From contig NC_087063.1 in NCBI RefSeq assembly GCF_963678635.1, positions 7,658,386-7,722,385 of the forward strand: a stretch of 64,000 nt of DNA. The letters run 5' to 3'. The notes beneath the pieces were generated by a model. The model was not told where the DNA came from. It was given only the letters and a program-made list of their open reading frames with translations, and ran no database searches. A program made the translations under genes and the position numbers. Below are positions 20,200 through 28,710 of the stretch, piece after piece (the first letter of the stretch is position 1; the number at the start of each line of letters is the position of its first letter). The DNA comes from Symsagittifera roscoffensis (Eukaryota > Xenacoelomorpha > Acoela > Convolutidae).

Positions 20200-21071
20200 T
20201 GTAACAGTCGCCTACTTCGGTCACATATGAGGTTTAAGGAAAATAGGCCCTATAACCATTGGCTCAAGAGTCAGGGACACTATCTCTTGTGTTTTTCTAC
20301 CTCAAAACGGTCGGAGCCAATTCGGTTCGCTTGCGACATGAGACTAGAACCCGTTACAGCTTAAAGGCCACTACCAAAATATCCCCCCACTCTAGAAAAT
20401 AAGAACGTCCCCATACACATACCCAAAATACACGAACGCCGTTAAAAACCGGGTTGGAACAATCCGTTAAGTTACTTTTTTATTGGACAGTGGAACTTTG
20501 TTCCATTTCAGATGGATCAACCTAAAACTCGCCTTATCTCAACATAACAATCATAAAACACACTCGGGAAAAATAAATTAGGTACTTACATAGCAGCACA
20601 CTCGAGAACTAGAGGTAACTAAATTAGTAAGCAACTTGAGAATGATCGGGGAATTAAGTTTGATTCAATGAGTTCTTATCGAACAAGTTTTATCTCGAGA
20701 ATGGAGTTTTGGTTCTGGACCATTGGGACACTTCGGTTGTCCACCTTTCCACCGAAGGCTCACTCTGGTTCAGCTAGATTCCGATCTTCTTTTGTAATCA
20801 CTGTCTTTTATATCAAGATAGGACAGCTCTACTCTCGTGGTTTTTATTATTATCTTGGAAATTGCGAATAGCAATTTTCCGCTGTTTTTCTGTCACTTTT
20901 CCCGCTATTGTCAATTCGGTCGTTCTTTCTTACATTTTTTGTTTTCAGTTGTCGCGAGAAAACTGAGCATCACAGGCTCCATTCGAATTTTTGAAAAATA
21001 AAACTCCATTCCAAAACCACGTATTTTTGTGTTTCTCAGGGTCAAACTTCCAGATATGACCGACTGGCACA
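20200..21071 (-). repeat. LTR, 5' copy in element orientation
   Basis: Partner of 764-1645, 872 bp. In element orientation it starts TGTGCCAGTCGG right at the junction with PLE coding sequence and ends GTTACA before the leader. The TATA-like box (20805-20812) and AATAAA (20478-20483) are both conserved with the other copy. An open frame on the minus strand runs from the PLE RT across the junction into the LTR, but the LTR part is not PLE protein. Confidence 0.9.
20805..20812 (-). promoter_or_regulatory. Candidate TATA box of the 5' LTR
   Basis: TATAAAAG on the minus strand, identical to the box in the other LTR, and oriented to transcribe leader and gag. Confidence 0.45.
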
Positions 21072-21462
21072 TTTGTGGACCAATTTGCAGGGTACTGATT
21101 GTCAGCCATTGCGCCCTATTAGTTTCCATAGCCTTATTAAATTGCTCCCAGTTAGATGTACTCCTAAGAACCCTGTGTACAGTGCCTTGCATAACACTGC
21201 GCTTACACTGAGTTGAGGTGCAGCTTCTATAGTTCAGTATAGTCCCAGTATCTGTTCGTTTTTGATACCAACTGCAAATTACACCCCTACCCTGCGATAC
21301 ATTTTTGTTCAAATCCAGAAACGGCAAATTACCCTCCGAATTAGTTTCCTCTAGTGTGAACTGCAGATTTGGATGCAGAGAATTGGCGGCATCGAGAAGA
21401 CAACTCGGCTTCCCTCTGACTGTTCTAACAATGTCATCAACATACCTGAGGAACAATTTCAC
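21072..21462 (-). pseudogene. Penelope-like RT: catalytic motif C and thumb
   Basis: The sequence begins KLFLRYVDDIVRTVRG, the YVDD catalytic box of Penelope-type reverse transcriptase. It is followed by LQFTLEETNSEGNLPFLDL, the conserved post-catalytic block of PLEs, and a basic thumb region. The coding sequence stops matching a PLE exactly at 21072, where the giant LTR element begins. Residues read beyond this point come from the LTR. Joining the two flanks through a single copy of a 5-bp TTTGT duplication would leave the RT and nuclease in the same reading frame, supporting insertion into an intact frame. Confidence 0.85.
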
Positions 21463-21686
21463 CTGGGGAGTATCCTTCTACCTGGTTTATTGCGGCAGCA
21501 GCTTTCACAGTACCAGACTATATCGGTTATTGATCCGTATACGTCATCTGATATGTTTCCGCATTTTAGATGATACCAGTTTCGGGAACTCTCGCATTCA
21601 ACCCCCTTTGATCTATATGTGACTTTTCTGCTGGAACATGGGCACAAACCGTTTTTGTCAATAATTTGCTGTATCTCCGTTCTCAC
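21459..21686 (-). pseudogene. PHD-like zinc finger within the Penelope-like RT
   Basis: The frame of 75 codons contains C-x-C-x13-C-x2-S-x4-H-x2-C and, about 18 residues later, W-Y-C-E-S-C. This is the C4-H-C3 pattern of a PHD finger, with one Cys replaced by Ser (VECESSRNWYHLKC). PHD fingers typically read histone tails. It lies between the RT motif B region (about 21740-21780) and YVDD (about 21440), and its last codons (a stop, then 4 bp) overlap the catalytic frame. Its role, if the element was active, could be chromatin targeting; that is inference. Confidence 0.75.
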
Positions 21687-21689
21687 CGG

Positions 21690-22037
21690 TATTTCTTGTC
21701 TTAGAGCAAACTCGTACTCTTTCAGCCATAAGTATGCCAGAATTACAGCGAGGGACGCGCCTTTTATTCAATCATCAACTTGCACATACCATGAATCATA
21801 ACACTTGAAGTATACTTTGCTGACCGCCATATTCAAAACCGTTTCATGGTTGCTCTTTGAATTTTAGGAGGAGACTCCTGGTTGTACAGCTTCTGTAAAG
21901 CAATTTCAATTGCCTCCTCCAGGAGAACGTTGGTGTACAAACTTTTCACATCAAGAGATATAATGGTTTCATGCGGATCTGAGAGCTATGTTTTCAATTG
22001 TTTCTCTGGCATCTTTAGTATTGATTTCTATATTTAC
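21690..22037 (-). pseudogene. Penelope-like RT: motifs A and B, broken
   Basis: The minus strand encodes ISLDVKSLYTNV near 21905-21945, the motif A aspartate block of PLE reverse transcriptases. Near 21740-21775 it encodes GASLAVILAYLWLKEYE, motif B, preceded by an in-frame TGA. At least one more frame change lies between here and the 22403-22038 segment. The region is clearly RT but not translatable as it stands. Confidence 0.75.
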
Positions 22038-22403
22038 TCAATCGATGTTGTCAAAAAACTTTGCAAGCATTTTGTTAAGAATCTCACACGAGCTGCCTGG
22101 AAGTGATAGTACTGGTCGTAGGGGTGTCTCAGCCTTGTGTACCTTATCTAAACCGTACAAACGTGCGGGTTGCCCCGCTGCTGACCTCATCTTAGAATAT
22201 AACTGATCACTTATCTCGTCTCTTTTGTTCATGGCTAGTAATTCTTTGTTAAGTTCCTTCTCAATTTTCAGTATAACATCATCAGTGGTTGCATCTTTTT
22301 TCAAAAACTGAGCAGATTGCAACAAGGATTCGAGCTTTGATTCATACGTTTGTTTGCTCAGTATGCAAAAACCAACCTCCTTATCAAAAGGCACAGCCAG
22401 CAA
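22038..22403 (-). pseudogene. Penelope-like RT: N-terminal fingers
   Basis: The 121-codon frame contains PFDKEVGFCILSK and, toward the end, AGQPARLYGLDKVHK followed by PLRPVLSLPGS, which correspond to the PLE RT fingers with the conserved RxYGLPKxHK-like block and the RPI-S-like block. It ends at a stop shortly before motif A. The upstream part of the RT (22404-22759) is present only as broken reading frames. Confidence 0.8.
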
Positions 22404-22759
22404 CCCATTATCTATGAGATATGTCCTCGTTTTTTCAGCGGCTTATTCTTTTGGGGTTTGCCTTACGTTTTTTGCATATGCCTTTGCCGCGGCTTCTATT
22501 TCACATAAAGTTTCACCAGATGTTTTTTTAATTTTTCATCTGTGAGAGGAAAATGTCGATATCAGCCAAAAAGTGCGTTTTCGTTAAATTTGTCTCTAAT
22601 GGGATGCTTCGGGCCTATTGATAGCACTTCATGTACCCATCCAGGAAGTTCAATGTTATCAAGCACCTTAACTGATCGCTCAATTCTCCCCCCCAAGAGG
22701 TTTATCCTGTCTCTCGGACAGTTTTTCTATCTTTTTACATGGTTTTCTGATGTTGTCTT

Positions 22760-23077
22760 TCAGCTTGCCTCAACTTCACGCCTCACGAAGCGGAAAATGG
22801 ATGCCCACCTCTGTTCGTCGATTTCTTTTTGCACCAGTGATCTTGCTTTCTTTAGCATCTCCTCGTACCTTTTCCTGTCCTCATTTGCCCTAGAAGTTTC
22901 AGTCCTTAGTAGTTTTAAGTGAAAATTATGCACAGCTTTGTCCGAAAAAACCCCGTTCTCGGGGACCCTAAACTTCAAAATTTCCGGTATTGGATCGCTT
23001 TTCAGACAATTTCTCAGAAACTTCAGTTTATTTAGAGATACTTGAACTTTTTTAAAGATTTTTAAATAGTCTAACAC
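22760..23077 (-). pseudogene. Penelope-like element N-terminal segment
   Basis: This 105-codon frame encodes a basic helical sequence (LNKLKFLRNCLKSDPIPEIL, then AVHNFHLKLLRTET). It resembles the region that precedes the RT in PLE polyproteins, with Lys/Arg-rich helices thought to contact nucleic acid. The assignment rests on position and this general pattern. Confidence 0.6.
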
Positions 23078-23259
23078 AATTTTCCAAGTTAGTTTTCTTT
23101 TTAAAATTTGTCTGAGCTAAACAGCAGGCAAAAGTACTCTGGTTCTTGTTTTGCAGGCGATGAGTAATGAAACGATAGTCCCAAATAGCCCCTGATAGTC
23201 CCAAATAGCTTTGACAGCCTTTCTTTGTGTGCCACTACCAATCGCAGATATTTCAGCTC

Positions 23260-23650
23260 CTATTCAGCACTCTTGTGCAGCTTCAAATATTCCCTGAGCT
23301 GCTCCGGGTTGTTTTGATTGCTCTGGGAGAGTAGCCGTCTTGTTGCTGAAATAATGAGTACTCCTGTGCCGGGAAGTTGACTAAACAAGTCGGGCGTTCC
23401 TTCCCTTCTGCAATAGACGATCGCCAATATCTGCTGCTTCTTCAAATAGTTTGTCAGCTCCTCGACACCGATTGTTTATAGTTGTTTGTTCTGTGGCTGC
23501 TAATTGTGTTGTTCACCACGTCGTGCCACACAACCACATGTTTCTTCTTTAATGGACTGTCTTCCAGTAATCGTCGGAGGTTCTTTCCTTGGTTCAGCAA
23601 GTTGTTATTCAGGGATAGGCCAAGAATTGCTGTAAAAAGGCTCTCGTAAC
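23260..23650 (-). pseudogene. Upstream reading frame of the Penelope-like element (unknown product)
   Basis: Two adjoining frames on the minus strand, broken by a frameshift near 23450, encode ILGLSLNNNLL, VVVWHDVVNNTISSH and ILAIVYCRREGTPDL in order. This strand-loop pattern is reminiscent of a SGNH or related alpha/beta fold (GLSL for GDSL, WHDVVNN for the Asn block), but no terminal His block was found. It may belong to the PLE as an accessory frame or be an unrelated remnant. Confidence 0.35.
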
Positions 23651-24079
23651 GCTTTTTCTCACATGTGTTAAGGGTGTTGATGCTGTGGAACAGGGAGCTA
23701 ACTACTAAAAAATGCGGTAACTCAAATGAAACTCGGCCATATTCTACGTATCGATAAAAAGAACTTTATAAAAACTCCCTGTACATCGATGAAAATCATC
23801 AAATTTTTTTCTACTGGCCCTTTAATGGGAAAACAGTTGGAATTTCAAGCTCTTCCCTTTTTGGTTTATCACAAATTTTGAAGTAAAATTGAAGAAACTT
23901 TTGCTGAAAAAAAACTTCAAACTTTTTTGCAACTATGTGCATCGTCAGGATTTTTACAATAAACTAATCTAAAGGACGATAATACATCAATTCACAAATG
24001 TTATTTACAATAATTCACATACATTTTGGTTGTAAACCATCATGTTCAAAAAGTAGCCAATCCCACTTTACCTCTAAAT
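23651..24079. other. Non-coding flank of the Penelope-like element
   Basis: AT-rich sequence between the upstream frame and the right direct repeat; I see no gene or structured repeat. Confidence 0.4.
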
Positions 24080-24238
24080 TACTATTAAGATTAAAATAAT
24101 TTCAACCTCTAAACTAATTAAACAGTTTTAAATTAATTTGTCTGGAAGTTTCTGAGTCATAATTTCGATTTAGACATGTACGTTTTAAAAAAACCAAAAA
24201 TATTTTGGGATTAAATTTTGGGACTAAATTTTCAGTAT
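24080..24238 (-). repeat. PLE terminal direct repeat, right copy
   Basis: Direct match to 80-228 with small indels, including a duplicated ttttgggattaaa segment. It carries the sequence that encodes the stop region of the nuclease frame in the left copy, so it derives from a PLE 3' end lying upstream of this PLE's 5' end, a typical tandem arrangement. Confidence 0.7.
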
Positions 24239-24785
24239 TGACAGAATCAAGTATTGGTGTTCTTATTGATCACAACCAGAATTGTGGTAATCTGAATCGT
24301 CTAAAACCTCAAAAATCATTATAAGATTGATTAAAAAAAAAGAAAACTAAATTATTTGATTAAAAATGTTTACTAAAACTAGTATTGAATTCCTTCGGTT
24401 TGTTTAACATATGTAAAAAAATGGAAAATTATAAAGCAGTCATGCCAGACATTTCTATCCAAAATGATTTGTGTTTCAAACGTTTTTGTGATTTTTGCTA
24501 ATACGAGTTTTCAAAGTTTTAGCAAAGTTTTGAGGTATTGTAACAAAGTTTTAAGATATTGACTGGTTTTGGCATTGGTAAAGGTACTGTTGATTCAGTT
24601 AGGTATTGGTATTGATATTGGTATTGGGGCCTTAGTATTGATATTGTTGTTTTGGTATTGGTATTGAGTTAAATGGAAAAAAAACAATTTTCGACATAAT
24701 GACCGCCGAATCTTGCATGAAATGGTAGGTTTTTAGTTCTTTTGTTCTCGTCAATTGTGTTGTTCACGGGCTTGATTTTTGTAAA
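24239..24785. other. AT-rich spacer with degenerate GGTATT repeat
   Basis: No gene. Between about 24538 and 24672 there is an imperfect run of GGTATTGGTATTGATATTG units, a short simple-sequence tract. Confidence 0.5.
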
Positions 24786-25381
24786 TTCCGATAGTAGTTT
24801 ATGTTTGATTTTCAGTAGATGGCAAACTGTTTCCCAATCGAGAAACAAAAAAACCGGAACTACCTTGTATTTCAGCTTAAGATCGGATGAAGAATCAAAC
24901 TATCTTCTGTCGCAGCAGGCCTTTATTGCCCAACTCAGTTGTTTTTCAGGCAATATTATTAGATTGGACTGCATCATAAATTCGTTGGGTAATGCAGATG
25001 GCTTATGACTAAAGCGTTCAATAACAGTAATCGGTTTTTGATTGTTAGTGGTTTTTTTTATCGGTTGTATTGTTTCCGATAGTAGTTTATGTTTGATAGT
25101 AGTTTATGTTTGATTTTCAGTAGATGGCAAACTTTTTCCCAATCGAGAATCAAAAAAACCGGAACTACCTTGTATTTCAGCTTAAGATCGGATGAAGAAT
25201 CAAACTATCTTCTGTCGCAGCAGGCCTTTATTGCCCAACTCAGTTGTTTTTCAGGCAATATTATTAGATTGGACTGCATCATAAATTCGTTGGGTAATGC
25301 AGATGGCTTATGACTAAAGCGTTCAATAACAGTAATCGGTTTTTGATTGTTAGTGGTTTTTTTTATCGGTTGTATTGTTTT
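24786..25381. repeat. Tandem duplication of about 0.3 kb at the 3' end of the LINE
   Basis: Two nearly identical direct copies (about 24786-25074 and 25076-25381) share landmarks such as gatcggatgaagaatcaaac and gttcaataacagtaatcgg. The minus strand of the right copy joins the LINE RT, so the unit looks like the LINE 3' end. It may be two successive 5'-truncated insertions or a local duplication. Confidence 0.75.
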
Positions 25382-25499
25382 GATCCCACATGCCATTTTT
25401 TCTTTAAATTTTTTTAACTTCTCCCTGAAAGGTTAGAAATTGATTTAATATTACCCTCAAATACTTAACTTCTGGCTTTTCTTCTATTTTGTTATCATC

Positions 25500-26260
25500 T
25501 AATGTTATACTGAACTTTGAATTTGGTTTCTGCCTTGATATTTTTAGCTAAATATTATCAAATCAGTTTTCTTTGTGTTGAGTTTTAGAGAATGTTTAGT
25601 GAAGTACAGAGACATATTCTGACATGATTTTTGCGGTAGCTGTAGAGTATTTTTGATGTCATTATCATCAAAAAATAGTAGTGTATCATCTGCATATTGT
25701 ACCAGTTTGCAAGACTCACTTATATATATTTTTCAATTCATTTATGTATAGGTTGAAAATCAGGTGTACCAAAATTGTACCTTGAGGTACGCCTTGCTGA
25801 ATTGAGATCCAATTAGATTCAGTATTTTTTACTACCTTTTTGTGCTGTCTTTTGTTTATAAAGCTATGAATCATTTCAATTGCTGAACCAGAGAATCCGA
25901 AATCATTCAATTTATTCGTTATATAGTCTTCAATTCATTCTTTAATTGAATCGAAAGCTTTTGATAGATCTGATAAAGATACGGAAACACATTTGTTTTC
26001 ATCCATTGATTTGGGAAGAACTCAGTTTAATAAAGGATGGCGTCCATCGTTGAATATGGGTTTCTAAAACCAAATTGGGTGTTGCTCAGCAGGTTATTAG
26101 ATATTAAGTATTTTTGATTTGTTTGCATAGTAGTTTCTCAAAAAATTTAGAGAGTGCACCTGTTATGGAGATTGATCTATAGTTCTTTGCTCTTTCTGGG
26201 TTATTTTTTTTGTATATTGGGGTAACAATTGCTCTTTTGAGTCTAGATGGAAATAAATTT
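25500..26260 (-). pseudogene. Non-LTR reverse transcriptase
   Basis: Minus-strand conceptual pieces, in order leftward: AIVTPIYKKNN with NYRSISITGALSKFFEKLL (about 26220-26120), TQFGFRN (about 26080), QGVPQGTILVHLIFNLYIN (about 25795-25740) and VQYADDTLLFF (about 25715-25680). These are RT motifs 1, 2a, B and C of Jockey-superfamily elements. The GPLLF-type tail of motif B reads VHLIF, and several stops and frame changes separate the blocks, so the enzyme is dead. It follows the endonuclease region, as expected. Confidence 0.85.
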
Positions 26261-26799
26261 TACTTAATAAATTCAATTATAAGAAATGTAAGGAGTGGAT
26301 ATCTTTCATTGCACTCTATTTCATAGCCCAGGCTAGAAGATCAGAAGGTCCGGGTGGTTTATTTGTCTTTCAATTTGTTATTTCTGTTTTCTATTCAACT
26401 TGTGTTTTTGATGGTTGAATCAGTCGCCTTCTTATTATTTTTTTCCTCAAAAAAACATCCGAGTCTAGAAAAATTGTAATTCAAAAAGTTTGCCATTTTG
26501 AAGTTGTTTGTTATTGCTTCACCAAATGAATTTTTTATTAGCGTGATTTTGTTTGCTGATTTTTTCGAGTTTCTTTTGTCATTTTTTATATTCCATGTCT
26601 GTCGCTCAGTTGTTTTAGGATTAAATATTTTCGATATGAAAATATCGTCTTTCAGATTGAGTTTTGGTTTGTCATTACGAATGTAGACTGTTTTAAGTAG
26701 TGCGCATCTTTTCAGGCAGCTTACTACATTAGAATTGAAAACCTTGATTTTTCTGGGTTATTTTGCCTGTAGAAAGACTCCCAATGAACGCTTGTTAGA
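26261..26799 (-). pseudogene. Linker between endonuclease and RT of the LINE
   Basis: About 540 bp with broken minus-strand reading frames and no recognisable motif; by position it encodes the region between the two enzyme domains. Confidence 0.5.
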
Positions 26800-27590
26800 G
26801 CAGTTTTAAATTCTTTACTGAATATTTTGATCTATCGTAGATGGTGCGCTTAAACGGCACAGTTTTTTCAATTGACTTTAATTCAGATATCAAAATTGTA
26901 GCTAAGTGATCAGTTATATCTGTTGGAGTGATATTTGAAATGTTGTTCTTCAATTCGGTTGAGTTTAAATCTGTGATAAAACAGTGTTTTTGAATGATTT
27001 GGTGTTGATTTATTGACAATTTCAAAATTATAGAGCTTTAAAAATATATCCAAGGATTCTTTTTCTTCAGTATTTAAGTAGTTAAGGTTGTAGTCGCCCA
27101 AGAGAACAAAATTTGAATTATTGGATTTTGCGAAGTCAACTGACAGAGCAACTTCATCGACAAACTCTGTTTTGTTAGATTTGTTTGGTTATAGGAAATA
27201 TTTAATAGTGTTGATCTTTCAGTTTTGTTCTTTGATGTTTTAAATTCTACCCAGATGCTGTCATACTTTTGATGGAATAAGTTTATATCTGTGTGTAGTT
27301 TAGGGTGTAAGATTTTAGGAATGAATATCATGACGTGCCTCCTTTTGTTTTTTCGATTCCGACTGCTGATCTATCACATCGAATGGAGAAAAAATAATCT
27401 CTATCCAATTTCCATAAGTTTTCATCATTAGGGTCATTAAACCATGTCTCAGAGAACCCATAAATTGTGTTTAATCCACATGCATTCACTAGTTTTTTTT
27501 AGACTTGATCTTTTTTAAAACTCCTGTAGTTTAGGTGTAGAATTTTTATGTTGTTTTTGTAATCGTTTAGTTTCTCCGATATCTCATTAA
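26800..27590 (-). pseudogene. APE-type endonuclease of the LINE
   Basis: Leftward the minus strand encodes IKILHLNYRSFKK (about 27560-27520), INLFHQKYDSIWVEF (about 27290-27240), a segment matching DEVALSVDFAKSN and LLGDYNLNYLN (about 27100-27065), then NHSKTLFYHRF. These correspond to the LN-RS start, the strand before the active site and the GDFN-type block of APE-like endonucleases, which nick target DNA for target-primed reverse transcription. The frame changes several times. GDYN for GDFN is a normal variant. Confidence 0.8.
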
Positions 27591-27599
27591 ATTGTACTA

Positions 27600-28161
27600 C
27601 GCGTGGACCTGTATTTGGGTTGATGTCGCCGCAGCATAAAAGAAAACTTGACAATAAATTTCATGTTACGAGAAGTTTTAACATTAGTAAAAACAAAATT
27701 ACCAATAAAAATGATAAAGGTAAAGAGCGCTCGAGAGGCACTACAGTAATATTATTAGTGCTCTTGAGAAGCACCCAGTTTGACTTAATGGAAAAAAATG
27801 GCAACCCATGGACATATTTTTTTACTTTTTCGAAAATGTTTTTTTTTCTCGAAAAATTTCGTTGCAATCGACAAACATAAGCACAAAGAAGCTAGTTAAG
27901 AGGTTATTTGTTAACATTGACATTTTTGAAAACAAAAACACCAGACTTATACCTAGATATTCTTAACTAGTTTTAGCGCTAGTAGCTCTGCATAAAATTA
28001 TGGGAGGCATAGCAACGTTTTTGAAATTAATGCGTGACCATTGATAAGGATGGATCATAATTACGGAATTTTTTTCGCTTCTGATTGTTGAATTTTGTAT
28101 ATTTTTTTGGGCGGGGTAGAAAATTACAATATTGGCACATGAAAGATCTGAGGCTGTTGCG
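27600..28161 (-). other. Spacer between LINE ORF1 and endonuclease
   Basis: Mostly broken reading frames; a short continuation of the ORF1 sequence may extend to about 27963. No further domain recognised. Confidence 0.4.
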
Positions 28162-28710
28162 TTAAAAACGGACACCACGCTCGTCATTTAAATGAATATT
28201 GTCCCAAAAGAGAAAACTCCAGTTGTTGTTGCATTTTATCAGTGCTAGTACTTTCAGCACCTGATAACCAGATTTAGAGCCGTATGTACAATTATTATAT
28301 TCTTTATACAAGTCCATGTTTTTGTTTGCCTCTACGTTATCTAAACTTGGTGGTAACTCACATATTACCACTGTTTCAGGTGTGAATTGTTGCACTAATA
28401 CTTCAATCAATTCTTCAAATTTTATAGAGAATTCATTCAACGTTTCAAATTTCCTCTTAAAAATAGAGTTAGTGCCATCTGGTATTATTACGCATTTAAA
28501 TTCCGATCTTGGATATTTAGTTAGCACTTTCATTTTTTTCTCTGTGCTATTGCCCCTATGTGAATGGATTATCGTGTCGCTGGGCATAGTTTCTGTTGTG
28601 ACTCTAGCTGTGATACTAGAGCCCAAAATTAAGTTTTTAGTATCCTCGGGAGTTTTGAAGGGCACAAACTCACGTATAACTGGGGTCCTGGTACTGACGT
28701 TTTGGGAGCT
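28162..28710 (-). pseudogene. LINE ORF1 with SGNH-like (esterase) domain
   Basis: The frame is open from a TAA near 28726 to 28162. Blocks in order are NLILGSSITARV (block I with GSS in place of GDS), VIIPDGTNSIF (Gly-Thr-Asn, block III), VVICELPPSLDN (block IV strand) and DNIHLNDERG (D-x-x-H, block V). These are the SGNH hydrolase elements, as described for ORF1 proteins of CR1-like retrotransposons. The aspartate of GDS is missing but the Ser, Asn, Asp and His positions are present. The N-terminal part of this frame is the same sequence that recurs in the upstream repeats. No start codon is obvious; the first codon often assigned (GTG) is unlikely to be real. Confidence 0.75.

Larger units (their letters stand above)
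764..21071 (-). mobile_element. Giant Ty3/gypsy-like LTR retrotransposon, about 20.3 kb, degenerate
   Basis: Two direct repeats of 882 and 872 bp (764-1645, 20200-21071) enclose gag, zinc-knuckle, protease, RT and integrase sequences on the minus strand, followed by about 10 kb of further coding sequence. In element orientation the LTR begins TGTGCC and ends GTTACA, the usual TG...CA ends. The order protease-RT-integrase (integrase last) is that of Ty3/gypsy elements. The element sits inside a PLE. A possible 5-bp target duplication is TTTGT at 762-766 and 21072-21076, but this would overlap the last bases of the LTR, so the exact ends are uncertain by 3 bp. Its base composition is clearly richer in G+C than the AT-rich flanks. 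Multiple stops, frameshifts and two pol deletions show this copy is not autonomous. Confidence 0.88.
80..24238 (-). mobile_element. Penelope-like element interrupted by a giant LTR retrotransposon
   Basis: The element reads right to left: N-terminal segment (23077-22760), RT fingers and palm (22403-21690), a PHD-like finger (21686-21459), RT motif C with YVDD and the thumb (21462-21072), then the insertion (764-21071), then the GIY-YIG nuclease (763-214). Direct repeats of about 150 bp bracket the whole. The RT has internal stops and frameshifts, so this copy is dead. The outer limits are inferred from the direct repeats; true insertion-site duplications were not identified. Confidence 0.75.
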
